A stretch of 64,000 bases of DNA. Source: Sphingobium sp. CR2-8 (GTDB lineage Bacteria > Pseudomonadota > Alphaproteobacteria > Sphingomonadales > Sphingomonadaceae). The stretch spans positions 2,544,501 to 2,608,500 of the forward strand of contig NZ_JAYKZY010000002.1 of assembly GCF_035818615.1 (NCBI RefSeq), in the 5' to 3' direction. Below, piece by piece: positions 8,551-16,195 of the stretch. Both the position numbers and the translations under genes were made by a program. The notes below the pieces were generated by a model. That model was given only the letters and a program-made list of their open reading frames with translations, searched no databases and was not told where the DNA came from. Every line of letters begins with the position of its first letter. Positions within the stretch are counted from its first letter, which is position 1.

Positions 8551-9350
8551 CACGCCGCCCCCTTCATGCCGACCAGCGCGAACATCGCGCCCTGCGGATC
8601 GGTCGCCTGGATGATCCACGCGCCGCCGGGTACCTCCATCGGCCCGTTCAGCACCTTGCCCCCGCCCGCCGTCACCTTTTCCACCGCCGCGTCGATATCC
8701 GCCACGGCGAAATAGAACAGCCAGGCCGGGCGCGGCATGCCCGTGGGGACAGGCATGATCCCGCCCGTCATGCTCTGGAAATCGCGCCCGCCATCCTGCG
8801 ACACGAGCTGGTAGCTGCCCATGTCGCCCATATCCATGGCGTCACCCTTGGTCCAACCGAACTGGCCGGTGTAGAAGGCCAGATCCCGGTCGAAGTCGCC
8901 CGCATACAGTTCCTGCCAGCCGACATGCCCCGGCGCCATCGGCGGGGCCGCATCCATCCCCTCGGGACTGGAGCCTTTGAGCAGCATGAAGATCGCCCCG
9001 CCCGGATCGCCCATCACCGCAAAGCGCCCGACGCCCGGAATATCCTCCGGCGCGCGCATCACCTTGCCCCCTGCCGCGCCCAGCCGCGCGGCGTCCGCAT
9101 CGACATCGGCCGACCCGATATAGCCGCCCCACCAGGGGGTCATGCCGCACTCCTTGGCCTCGGCCGGGATCGCCATGACCCCGCCCAGCGCGCCCGCGCT
9201 GCCCGACACGACATGATAGGGATCGTCAGTCCGCTCACCGCCAAAAGGCTGCGATGCCCATCCCACAACGTCGCCATAGAAAGCCAGCGCCGCCTGCGGG
9301 TCGCTGGTCATCAACTCATACCAGAAGAATTTGCCGGTCAGATCGGTCAT
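8550..9350 (-). CDS. VOC family protein with two glyoxalase-like domains
   Basis: 266 residues starting at MTDLTGKFFWYELMT (ATG at 9350). Two tandem VOC domains are visible: about residues 5-120 (FFWYELMTSDPQAALAFYGD) and 135-262 (VGWQELYAGDFDRDLAFYTG). The layout resembles the mycobacterial CFP30B group. No catalytic function can be assigned. The stop codon overlaps the start of the next VOC gene (TGATG), which indicates coupled translation. Confidence 0.88.
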   Translation of the reverse strand: MTDLTGKFFWYELMTSDPQAALAFYGDVVGWASQPFGGERTDDPYHVVSGSAGALGGVMAIPAEAKECGMTPWWGGYIGSADVDADAARLGAAGGKVMRAPEDIPGVGRFAVMGDPGGAIFMLLKGSSPEGMDAAPPMAPGHVGWQELYAGDFDRDLAFYTGQFGWTKGDAMDMGDMGSYQLVSQDGGRDFQSMTGGIMPVPTGMPRPAWLFYFAVADIDAAVEKVTAGGGKVLNGPMEVPGGAWIIQATDPQGAMFALVGMKGAA

Positions 9351-9375
9351 CGTCCGTCTCCTGCGCTCATGCAGC

Positions 9376-9738
9376 CTATGCGCGCTCGTCCAACAGCACC
9401 TCGAACCCGCCATAGATCAGCCGCGCGCCGGAAAAGGGCATCGGCTCGCTCTCCTTGGGCTGCATCCGCTCGTCCTTCATCACCTTCTCCGCGCCCGCAT
9501 CGCGGGTCGCCTTGTCGGGCCATTCGATCCAGGAAAAGACGACCTCTTCCTCCTCTTCCGCGATCACGGCAGTGCGAAAATCGTTGGCCTTGCCCGGCTT
9601 GATGTCGCTGCCCCAACATTCCACCACGCGGGTCGCGCCATGCTCGATGAAGATCGGCGCGACATAGGCCGCGACCTCCCTGTAGCGTTCCTTGTTGCCC
9701 TTGGGCACCGGGATCACGAAACCGTCCATATAGGCCAT
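9376..9738 (-). CDS. DUF1428 domain protein (YbaA-like)
   Basis: 120 residues; start taken at MAYMDGFVIPVPKGNKERY, the conserved N-terminus of DUF1428, with AGGAGAGAG upstream of the ATG. Ends with a typical RLIYGGFEVLL block. The fold is a dimeric alpha/beta barrel of unknown function. It is the first gene of the VOC/SRPBCC operon and is divergent from the HxlR-type gene at 9869, which would be expected to regulate it. Confidence 0.88.
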   Translation of the reverse strand: MAYMDGFVIPVPKGNKERYREVAAYVAPIFIEHGATRVVECWGSDIKPGKANDFRTAVIAEEEEEVVFSWIEWPDKATRDAGAEKVMKDERMQPKESEPMPFSGARLIYGGFEVLLDERA

Positions 9739-9828
9739 CGTCTCTCTCCTCTCCGTGTCGATCACGCAGCCGTCGTAGCGGCCTGTCTCTGTCGAAGGCG
9801 ACTCGCCACTTGCACTTTGTGCGCCTCG

Positions 9829-9868
9829 TAATTATCTATTGCAACAAATAAGTTAGAAAAGATAACCA
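9829..9868. promoter_or_regulatory. AT-rich divergent promoter region with an inverted repeat
   Basis: A 40-nt AT-rich patch in very GC-rich surroundings, between the divergent DUF1428 operon and the HxlR-type gene. TTATCT (9832-9837) and AGATAA (9860-9865) form inverted half sites. It is a candidate operator/promoter, by position and composition only. Confidence 0.4.
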
Positions 9869-10551
9869 TTGAGCCAGAAACGCGCCTATCAGGACGGATG
9901 CGCCGTCGCCCATGCGCTTGACATCGTCGGCGATCGCTGGGCGCTGCCGATTATGCGCGAATTGGTGCTGGGGCCAAAGCGCTTCACCGACCTGCGCGCC
10001 GGGCTGCCCGGAATCAGCGCCAATGTGCTGACGCAACGACTGGAGGAACTGGAAGCCGCCAGCATCCTCGTCCGCCGTCGCCTCCCCCGCCCGCCGCCAG
10101 CCAGATTTATGCGCTGACAGACTGGGGCCGCGAGTCGGAGATCGTGTTTCAGGTGCTGGGCCGCTGGGCCAGCCGCTCACCCACGATGGAGCCGGGCAAG
10201 CCGATGAGCCAGGTGTCGGTGATCCTGTCGATGCGCACCATGATCGACCGCAGCCGCCTCGGCGACCTCGACGCCACGCTCGGTTTCCGCTTCGGCGAGC
10301 AGGAATTTCGCGCGACGCTCAAGGACGGCGATTGCCTGATCGATCGCGGCACGGCGGCGGGCGCGGACACGATCATCACCGGCGACCAGAATGCGCTGAT
10401 CGCGGTCCTCTATGGCGGCGCGTCCTATGCGGACATGGGCGACGCGCTCACCGTCGAAGGGGACGCGGCGCTGGCCGACCGCTTCGCCGGCCTCTTCCCC
10501 CTGCCGCCCAAGGCGCCATCGACGGTCATGCCTGCGCCGACAGCTTCATGA
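9869..10551 (+). pseudogene. HxlR-type regulator with C-terminal SCP2-like domain, frameshifted
   Basis: The first frame starts at TTG 9869 and encodes a winged-helix HxlR domain (CAVAHALDIVGDRWALPIMR, RLEELEAASILVRRR), then stops at 10117. The downstream frame continues the protein as ASQIYALTDWGRESEIV and FQVLGRWASRS, followed by an SCP2/sterol-carrier-like domain to 10551. The two frames join if one C is added to the C5 run at 10084-10088, restoring LPPPAASQIYALTDWGRE. So either the gene carries a one-base deletion or the assembly has a homopolymer error. An intact protein would be about 227 residues and would most likely control the divergent DUF1428/VOC operon. Its 3' end overlaps the convergent gdx gene by 26 nt. 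Confidence 0.8.
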
Positions 10552-10846
10552 CGACCAGCCCGGTCAGGATCAGCCCCGCCGCCGCCAGCCGCGCCGGGCT
10601 GATCGCCTCGCCCAGAAAGGCGACACCGACCGCAAACGCCCCCAGCGCGCCGATCCCGGTCCAGATCATATAGGCCGTCCCCAGCGGCAGGCTGCGCATC
10701 GCCAGCGACAACAGCCCGAAACTGGCGACCATCGCGCTCAGGGTGATGAGGCTGGGAACCAGCCGACTGAACCCATGCGACTGTTTCATCGCAAAGGCCC
10801 AGACGATTTCCAGCAGTCCCGCGATGAAAAGATAGATCCACGCCAT
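10526..10846 (-). CDS. gdx: SMR-family guanidinium exporter (Gdx/SugE type)
   Basis: 106 residues, four transmembrane helices, the normal SMR size. I prefer the second of two adjacent ATGs (10846) because AAGGAG then sits 7 nt upstream. The sequence follows the SugE/Gdx subgroup and not EmrE: AGLLEIVWAFAMKQSHGFSR with the essential Glu13, then LPLGTAYMIWTGIGALGA. Known Gdx proteins exchange guanidinium for protons across the inner membrane. The leader contains a hairpin that fits a guanidine-II riboswitch, which supports the guanidinium assignment over general drug efflux. Confidence 0.9.
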   Translation of the reverse strand: MAWIYLFIAGLLEIVWAFAMKQSHGFSRLVPSLITLSAMVASFGLLSLAMRSLPLGTAYMIWTGIGALGAFAVGVAFLGEAISPARLAAAGLILTGLVVMKLSAQA

Positions 10847-10849
10847 CAT

Positions 10850-10921
10850 GGCTCTCCTTCGATAAGAGAGCCGGGCCGTCCCGGACTTGAAGACCGCAGG
10901 GGTGGAGGACGTGGCCTCGCT
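10850..10921 (-). promoter_or_regulatory. Candidate guanidine-II (mini-ykkC) riboswitch in the gdx leader
   Basis: On the mRNA strand, CCGGG-ACGG-CCCGG (10884 to 10871) forms a perfect five-base-pair hairpin with the ACGR tetraloop that defines guanidine-II RNAs. Directly 3', GGCTCTC (10872-10866) can instead pair with GAGAGCC (10856-10850), partly burying the AAGGAG ribosome site. Two bases are shared, so the two hairpins exclude each other, as expected for a translational switch that opens on ligand. A possible first hairpin, GAGG-CCACGT-CCTC, lies about 30 nt upstream but its loop is not a canonical ACGR, which lowers confidence. Confidence 0.6.
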
Positions 10922-10936
10922 TATGATCGAAAAACC

Positions 10937-10962
10937 CGTTCGGGCTGAGCTTGTCTAAGCCC
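10937..10962. repeat. Degenerate half copy of the family E repeat
   Basis: CGTTCGGGCTGAGCTTGTCT resembles one arm of the family E repeat (compare 16082 and 22077). It lies in the gap between gdx and the SDR gene. Confidence 0.4.
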
Positions 10963-11034
10963 CTTGCTCATGTAAGAAAAAAATGGTCCTCCGACAAGCG
11001 CAGGGCAACCGGGCATGAGGCGCAGGCCCGCCGA

Positions 11035-11775
11035 TCAATGCCCCCCGTTCAACATCCCGAACACTTGGTCAAACTCCCCGCGCCTGGTCGCCTCGCTCAG
11101 GAATTTCACGCGCTCGACATGAATCTCCGCCGGTGTCGGCTGCTGCCGCAACAGCGCCATCGTCTCGGCGATGAAGTCCGCCAGCGGCATCATCTGGTCA
11201 TTCTCCGCATGGCCGGGCATCAGGTCGGTCTGCACGCCGGGCGGCACGATCTCGATCAGTTCGACGCCGGTCGCCTTCAACTGTTCGCGCATCGCCACCG
11301 ACCAGCCATGGATCGCCGCCTTGGTCGCGCTATAGGTCGGCGTCGCGGCCAGCGGCACGAAGGCCAGGCCCGACGACACGGTCAGGATCGTGGCCGCCGC
11401 CTGCGCCTCCAGATGCGGCAGCAGCGCATGGGCCAGCCGGATCGGGCCGAGCAGGTTGGTCGCGACCGTCGCTTCGGCGGTGGGCAGGTCGATCTTCTCC
11501 TCCGCCACCATGATCCCCGCATTCAGCAGCACGGCATTGAGCGTCGGGAAGTCGGCGACCAGACTGTCCGCAAAGGCCGCGATCGCCGCCGCGTCCGCCA
11601 TGTCGAGCGTGCGCGCGGCCATGCCCGGATGCGCCGCCACGACCGCGTCCAGCGCCGCCTGCCGCCGCCCGGCGATGATCACCTGATTGCCGACGGCATG
11701 GAATTCATGCGCCAGCGCCGCGCCGATGCCCGACCCGCCGCCGGTGATGAGGATCGTGTTGCCTGTGGGTTGCAT
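11035..11775 (-). CDS. Short-chain dehydrogenase/reductase (DltE-like)
   Basis: 246 residues; start at MQPTGNTILITGGG with AAGGAAC upstream. A classical SDR: nucleotide motif TGGGSGIG (residues 11-18), NAG motif in LLNAGIMV, and catalytic Ser134/135, Tyr148 and Lys152 (PTYSATKAAIHG). The sequence resembles the DltE/oxidoreductase group. The substrate is unknown. It is divergent from an HxlR regulator with repeated half sites in between, so redox- or electrophile-responsive control is plausible. Confidence 0.9.
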   Translation of the reverse strand: MQPTGNTILITGGGSGIGAALAHEFHAVGNQVIIAGRRQAALDAVVAAHPGMAARTLDMADAAAIAAFADSLVADFPTLNAVLLNAGIMVAEEKIDLPTAEATVATNLLGPIRLAHALLPHLEAQAAATILTVSSGLAFVPLAATPTYSATKAAIHGWSVAMREQLKATGVELIEIVPPGVQTDLMPGHAENDQMMPLADFIAETMALLRQQPTPAEIHVERVKFLSEATRRGEFDQVFGMLNGGH

Positions 11776-11831
11776 GGGTGGGTTCCTTTCGATTGGCTTC
11801 CCGGACAATCTAGGCCTACGCTCTCTTTTGG

Positions 11832-11851
11832 AAAGTAGGCACCGCAAAGTA
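11832..11851. promoter_or_regulatory. Candidate HxlR operator: paired AAAGTA repeats
   Basis: AAAGTA occurs at 11832-11837 and again at 11846-11851, 14 nt apart, between the divergent SDR and HxlR genes. Position and repetition suggest the binding site of the adjacent regulator; there is no direct proof. Confidence 0.4.
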
Positions 11852-11874
11852 TGGTACGCACGAAAAGGTTAGAA

Positions 11875-12309
11875 ATGGACAATCCGCGCAAAACCCGCTT
11901 CGACGCCGATGCCATCGCCGCTGCCGAACACTCTCCCGACGCCCATTCCCCCGCCGCCATCGACCCCCGCGTCGAACGACTCGTCAATGACCTCATCGGC
12001 CGCATCGCCGACAAATGGACGTTGCTGGTGCTGGAGGAGCTGGAGGAAAAGGGCACGCTGCGCTTCACCGAAATCGGCCGCGCGGTCGACGGCATCAGCC
12101 AGAAGATGCTGACCCAGACCCTGCGCCAGATGGAACGCGACGGCCTGCTCACCCGCACCGTCCATCCCGTCGTGCCGCCCCGCGTCGACTATGCGCTGAC
12201 CCCGCTCGGCAACAGCCTCAGCGCCGCCTTTTGTGGTGTATGGGTCTGGGCCGGACGTCATCTCGACACGGTCGAAGCCGCCCGCGCCGCCTTCGACGCC
12301 CGCGACTGA
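11875..12309 (+). CDS. HxlR-family transcriptional regulator
   Basis: 144 residues. I chose the ATG at 11875 (MDNPRKTRF), which has AAAAGG 7 nt upstream; an ATG at 11851 would overlap the presumed operator. The winged-helix core is clear: LVNDLIGRIADKWTLLVLEE, RFTEIGRAVDGISQKMLTQT, and the wing TVHPVVPPRVDYALTPLG. The family senses electrophiles or other stresses and usually represses or activates an adjacent enzyme gene; here that would be the divergent SDR. Confidence 0.88.
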   Translation: MDNPRKTRFDADAIAAAEHSPDAHSPAAIDPRVERLVNDLIGRIADKWTLLVLEELEEKGTLRFTEIGRAVDGISQKMLTQTLRQMERDGLLTRTVHPVVPPRVDYALTPLGNSLSAAFCGVWVWAGRHLDTVEAARAAFDARD

Positions 12310-12326
12310 GCCTCTAAAACACAATC

Positions 12327-12388
12327 GTTCCCCGGTGCAGGCCGGGGTCCAGTCCGGAGCGTGGAACTGGACCCGGCCTGCGCCGGGC
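12327..12388. repeat. REP-like palindrome, family A (copy 3, imperfect)
   Basis: GTTCCCCGGTGCAGGCCGGG and a shortened inverted arm (GACCCGGCCTGCGCCGGG). One arm has lost its end compared with other copies. Confidence 0.75.
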
Positions 12389-12426
12389 CAGCCCCCGACT
12401 ATTTCTGCCCCGCTAGTCCTGCCCCA

Positions 12427-13347
12427 CTAATCCTGCGTCGTCGGCAACGGCTGCACCACCAGCTTGGGCGCGCTATTGTCCGGCAACGTCCGCACGGGCG
12501 CAGGCGGCCCCGACGGCGTCACCGCCGATGGGGCAGGCGTGGACGACGGCCCATTCATCCCCGAAGACGGCGACATGACCGATGGCGAAGGCGGTGCACC
12601 CGCCGCGTCCAGTGTGTTCTTGTAGCTCGGCGTCCAGCCCTTGGGCGGCGCTTCGCCCGGCGGCACCGGCGGCGGCGGCAGCGGCGTGGGCGACACGACG
12701 ACCGTCACCGTCGCCCCAAAGCGCGACTGCCATTCCGCCAGCCGCCGCAGATAATCGGCATAGGCGGCGTAAAATTCCTGGAACGGCTTTTCCAGCTCGG
12801 CCAGCAAGGCGGGCGCGGTCTCCAGCAACTGGCTCGACGGCATCGCCAATATCTTCGCCCCGACCGTCACCGCGACCGGGCAGAAATTCTTGATCACCGG
12901 CGGCAGCGCGAAGAAATTATAGACGACCGTGTTCAACCGCTCGCGCGACGCCATGCCCGAACTGCCATAGGCGACGCTGTAGTTGCGATCGACCGCCGCG
13001 TTGGCGCTATTCAGCATCACCTTATGCACCGCCAATATCTGGTTATACTGGGTGCGCGCGGTCGATCCATATTTGTCGCAATTGAGCGCCGCGACGTTCA
13101 GCGCCATGCGGATATGCCACAGCGCGGTATTGGACGTGACGCCGCGATTGGCGGTCAGATATTTGCCGTCCGCATCCTTTTCCGGAATGCTCATGCCCTG
13201 GGCCGCATTCGACGGCGGCATCGGCTTGATGGTCGGCACCACGGCCGGGGGCGGCGCGGGCGGTGGCGGTGGCGGCGGGGTCGAACAGGCCGCCAGCACG
13301 GCCAGCGATACGAGCGAGAGGCGGCCGATATGGCGCGATGACAACAT
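12427..13347 (-). CDS. Proline-rich lipoprotein of unknown function
   Basis: 306 residues starting at ATG 13347 with GGAGAA upstream. The N-terminus is a lipoprotein signal with lipobox LAAC (Cys21), followed by an eight-proline run. The central part (about 65-230) is helical and contains three cysteines' worth of structure around ALNCDKYG and NFCPVAV. The C-terminal third is a disordered Pro/Ser/Thr-rich tail. No known domain is recognised. It should be anchored to a membrane facing the periplasm or cell surface. Alone on its strand between the HxlR gene and the nitronate monooxygenase. Confidence 0.75.
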   Translation of the reverse strand: MLSSRHIGRLSLVSLAVLAACSTPPPPPPPAPPPAVVPTIKPMPPSNAAQGMSIPEKDADGKYLTANRGVTSNTALWHIRMALNVAALNCDKYGSTARTQYNQILAVHKVMLNSANAAVDRNYSVAYGSSGMASRERLNTVVYNFFALPPVIKNFCPVAVTVGAKILAMPSSQLLETAPALLAELEKPFQEFYAAYADYLRRLAEWQSRFGATVTVVVSPTPLPPPPVPPGEAPPKGWTPSYKNTLDAAGAPPSPSVMSPSSGMNGPSSTPAPSAVTPSGPPAPVRTLPDNSAPKLVVQPLPTTQD

Positions 13348-13433
13348 CAAATTCTCCGGTGGACTGTGCGCACGGTCATGCCGGGCATTGGCTTGGGAGG
13401 AAATATGCCTAAGCTTCGGTTCGCCGCAAGCCT

Positions 13434-14447
13434 TTAGGCGGCTCGCCGCTCCAGCGCCGTCGCGGCCTGTTCCATCAGCTGTGCGATGATGTCGGCGACC
13501 GGCTCTTCCTTCGTCACCATGCCGACCGACTGGCCCGCCATCAGCGACCCGCCCTCGACATCGCCATCGATCACCGCCTTGCGCAGCGCGCCCGCCCAAT
13601 AATGTTCGATCTGCAACTGCGCTTCCATCATGTCGACCGCGCCGCTGTCCAGCAGGTTGGCGACTTCGCGCTGCTTGGCGGTGAAGGCTTCGGTCCCGAC
13701 ATTCTTGAGCGCGCGCACCGGGATCACCGGCAGGCGCGGATCGATCTGCACGCTGGCGATCGCATCGCGCGCCGACGCGCGGAAGAACGCCTTCTTGAAA
13801 TTGGGATGCGCAATGCTCTCGCTCGCACAGGCAAAGCGCGTGCCCAGCTGCACGCCCGCCGCGCCCATTTCCAGATAGGCGGCGATCGCCTCGCCCCGCC
13901 CGATCCCGCCTGCCACGAAGACAGGCACTTGGCTCGCCATCTCCGGCAATATTTCCTGCGCCAACACGCTGGTCGCCACCGGACCGATATGGCCGCCCGC
14001 CTCCATGCCTTCGACCACCAGCGCGTCGACGCCCGACCGCACCAGCTTCTTCGCCAGGCTCAGCGCCGGCGCGAAGCAGATCAGCTTGGCGCCCTTCTGC
14101 TTGATCGCCTCGATGCTGCCCTTGGGCGGCAGCCCGCCCGCCAGCACGACATGGGTGACATCATGCTTCGCGCACACGTCGATCAGCTCGAACAGCTGCG
14201 GATGCATGGTAATCAGGTTCACGCCGAACGGCTTGGTCGTCAGCGCCTTCGTCGCTTCAATCTCCGCGTCCAGCAGCGCGGGCGTCATCGCCCCGCATGC
14301 GATCACGCCGAAACCTCCGGCGTTGGATATCGCCGCCACCAGATGCCGTTCGCTGACCCAGCTCATCGCCCCGCACAGGATCGCGCTCTCGCACCCGAAA
14401 AATTCCGCGCCCCGCGCCATCAGGGAAGTGAGCTTTGCGTGGGTCAT
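13434..14447 (-). CDS. Nitronate monooxygenase
   Basis: 337 residues from the ATG at 14447 (MTHAKLTSLM), preceded by CGGAAT. The FMN-binding barrel of 2-nitropropane dioxygenase/nitronate monooxygenases is visible: CESAILCGAMSWVSERHLVA, GGFGVIACGAMTP, the phosphate-binding GMEAGGHIGPVAT, and VFVAGGIGRGEAIAAYLEMG. The family oxidises nitronates using FMN and oxygen, detoxifying nitroalkanes. The cofactor assignment is firm; substrate range is inferred. Confidence 0.9.
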   Translation of the reverse strand: MTHAKLTSLMARGAEFFGCESAILCGAMSWVSERHLVAAISNAGGFGVIACGAMTPALLDAEIEATKALTTKPFGVNLITMHPQLFELIDVCAKHDVTHVVLAGGLPPKGSIEAIKQKGAKLICFAPALSLAKKLVRSGVDALVVEGMEAGGHIGPVATSVLAQEILPEMASQVPVFVAGGIGRGEAIAAYLEMGAAGVQLGTRFACASESIAHPNFKKAFFRASARDAIASVQIDPRLPVIPVRALKNVGTEAFTAKQREVANLLDSGAVDMMEAQLQIEHYWAGALRKAVIDGDVEGGSLMAGQSVGMVTKEEPVADIIAQLMEQAATALERRAA

Positions 14448-14472
14448 ATCTATTCCGTTCAAAACCAAAAAA

Positions 14473-14597
14473 GCCCCTCCCTTTCAAGGGAGGGGTTGGG
14501 GGTGGGTGCGCCGCGCAGCGGCGCTCCAAGCTATCGCCCGGAAGGCAGGCTCGCTTCGCTCGCACCCACCCCTAGCCCCTCCCCGGAAGGGAGGGGA
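14473..14597. repeat. Long inverted repeat, family B (complete copy)
   Basis: CCCCTCCCTTTCAAGGGAGG followed by GGTTGGGGGTGGGT at one end and the inverse (ACCCACCCCTAGCCCCTCCC...GGGAGGGG) at the other. The centre is GCGCGCAGCGGCG and CTCGCTTCGCTCGC. It lies between lysC and the monooxygenase. The same arm appears at 28884. It may also serve as a transcription terminator. Confidence 0.8.
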
Positions 14598-14605
14598 ATA
14601 GAAAT

Positions 14606-15871
14606 TTACGCGACAGGCGCGTCCAGACCGTAAGCGGTATGGAGAACCCGCACCGCCAGTTCCGTCTCATCCTCGTCGATCAGCACCGAAACCTTGATCT
14701 CGCTGGTGGAGATCGCCTCGATGTTGATGCCGCGATCGGCCAGCGTCTTGAACATGGTCGCCGCAACCCCGGCATGGCTGCGCATGCCCACACCCACGAC
14801 GCTGATCTTGGCGACTTCGGTATCCGTGATGATGCGGCGGAAACCGATCGCATCCTTGTTGGCTTCCAATATGTCGACGCTGCGGGCCAGGTCGGCGCGC
14901 GGGACGGTGAAGGTGACGTCGGTCTCCTCCGTATCCTTGCTGTCATTCTGGATAATCATGTCGACGTTGATCGCCGCATCGGCCAGCGGCACGAAGATGT
15001 TGGCGACCGCGCCCGGCTTGTCCGGCACCCGCGTCACGATGATCTTCGCCTCATTCTTGTCATGGGCGATGCCGGTGATGAGCTGACGTTCCATCTTGTC
15101 TTCCTTGAGCTTGGCTTCCAGTTCCACGTCGCTGACGATCAGCGTGCCGGGCAGGTCATCCTGCGTGGGATCGTCGAAGGACGACAGCACCTGCACCACC
15201 ACGCCCTCCTTCATGGCAAGGCCGACCGATCGCGTCTGCAACACCTTGGCCCCGACCGAGGCGAGTTCCAGCATTTCCTCATAGGTGACGAGGTCCAGCT
15301 TGCGCGCGCGCGCCACGATCCGCGGGTCCGTCGTATAGACGCCGTCGACGTCGGTATAGATGTCGCAGCGATCGGCCTTGATCGCGGCCGCCACGGCGAC
15401 CGCCGACGTGTCCGACCCGCCCCGGCCCAGCGTCGACACCCGGCCGTCGGCCATCATGCCCTGGAAACCGGGGATCACCGCAACCGTGCCCGACCGCATC
15501 GACGCCAGCAGGTCCAGCGTGTCGATATCGCTCACCCGCGCCTTGGCATGGGCCTCGATCGTGCGGATCGGCAATTGCCAGCCCAGCCAGCTGCGCGCAT
15601 CCACGTCCATGGCTTTGAGCGTCATCGCCAGCAAGCCGCTGGTGATCTGCTCGCCCGCCGCGACCACGACATCATATTCGGCCGGATCGTAGAGCGCGGA
15701 CGCTTCCTTGCAGAACCCCACCAGCCGGTCCGTCTCGCCCGCCATGGCGGACACGACGACGGCGACTTCATGGCCTTGGGCGACGACATGTTTGACGCGC
15801 GCGGCCACGTTGCGAATTCGCTCCATCCCCGCCATGGAGGTGCCGCCGAATTTCATCACGATGCGCGCCAT
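14606..15871 (-). CDS. lysC: Aspartate kinase
   Basis: 421 residues, the standard length for monofunctional aspartokinase. Kinase motif KFGGTSMAG at residues 8-16, a central region with GRGGSDTSAVAVAAA, and two C-terminal ACT domains (from about residue 265: ITGIAHDKNEAKIIVTRV and ISVVGVGMRSHAGVA) that bind lysine/threonine for feedback control. It catalyses ATP-dependent phosphorylation of aspartate, the first step to lysine, threonine, methionine and diaminopimelate; dapF for the same pathway is at 52.3 kb. Confidence 0.97.
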   Translation of the reverse strand: MARIVMKFGGTSMAGMERIRNVAARVKHVVAQGHEVAVVVSAMAGETDRLVGFCKEASALYDPAEYDVVVAAGEQITSGLLAMTLKAMDVDARSWLGWQLPIRTIEAHAKARVSDIDTLDLLASMRSGTVAVIPGFQGMMADGRVSTLGRGGSDTSAVAVAAAIKADRCDIYTDVDGVYTTDPRIVARARKLDLVTYEEMLELASVGAKVLQTRSVGLAMKEGVVVQVLSSFDDPTQDDLPGTLIVSDVELEAKLKEDKMERQLITGIAHDKNEAKIIVTRVPDKPGAVANIFVPLADAAINVDMIIQNDSKDTEETDVTFTVPRADLARSVDILEANKDAIGFRRIITDTEVAKISVVGVGMRSHAGVAATMFKTLADRGINIEAISTSEIKVSVLIDEDETELAVRVLHTAYGLDAPVA

Positions 15872-16195
15872 GTGTGTGTCGAGCCTTATCCGCTATTATG
15901 AAAGAAAATGTCCCAAAAGGGCCAAACGGCGCTCCTATTAGCAGCCGCCGCGCAGATGGCAAGCAATCCTGCCGCACGCCAGGCCATAGGAAGGCCAACG
16001 CTTTTTGGTGCGGCGGCACAGGCCCATTTGCCTCCCGCCCATCGCCTGCTAAAGCGGCATCAGCATAATCGACACCCCTCCTCCGTTCGCCCTGAGCCTG
16101 TCGAAGCCTGTCCTGAGCGACTGCTGCAAGCAGACAGTCGAAGGGGGCCGCGCTTTCCTGGGGTCAGAGGCGGGCATCGCAGACCAAGGCGCATC
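15872..16195. other. 324-nt gap between lysC and ubiG
   Basis: It holds the divergent promoters of lysC and ubiG, a family E repeat (16082-16143), and a reading frame open from ATG 15908 straight into ubiG. The first 40 or so codons of that frame look protein-like (TALLLAAAAQMASNPAARQA), but the later part is translated repeat. I see no second gene I would defend. Confidence 0.5.
16082..16143. repeat. Family E repeat (complete copy)
   Basis: CGTTCGCCCTGAGCCTGTCG followed by an opposite arm (CGACTGCTGC...CAGTCGAAGG). A half copy is present at 22077 and a rearranged copy at 36950. Confidence 0.65.
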
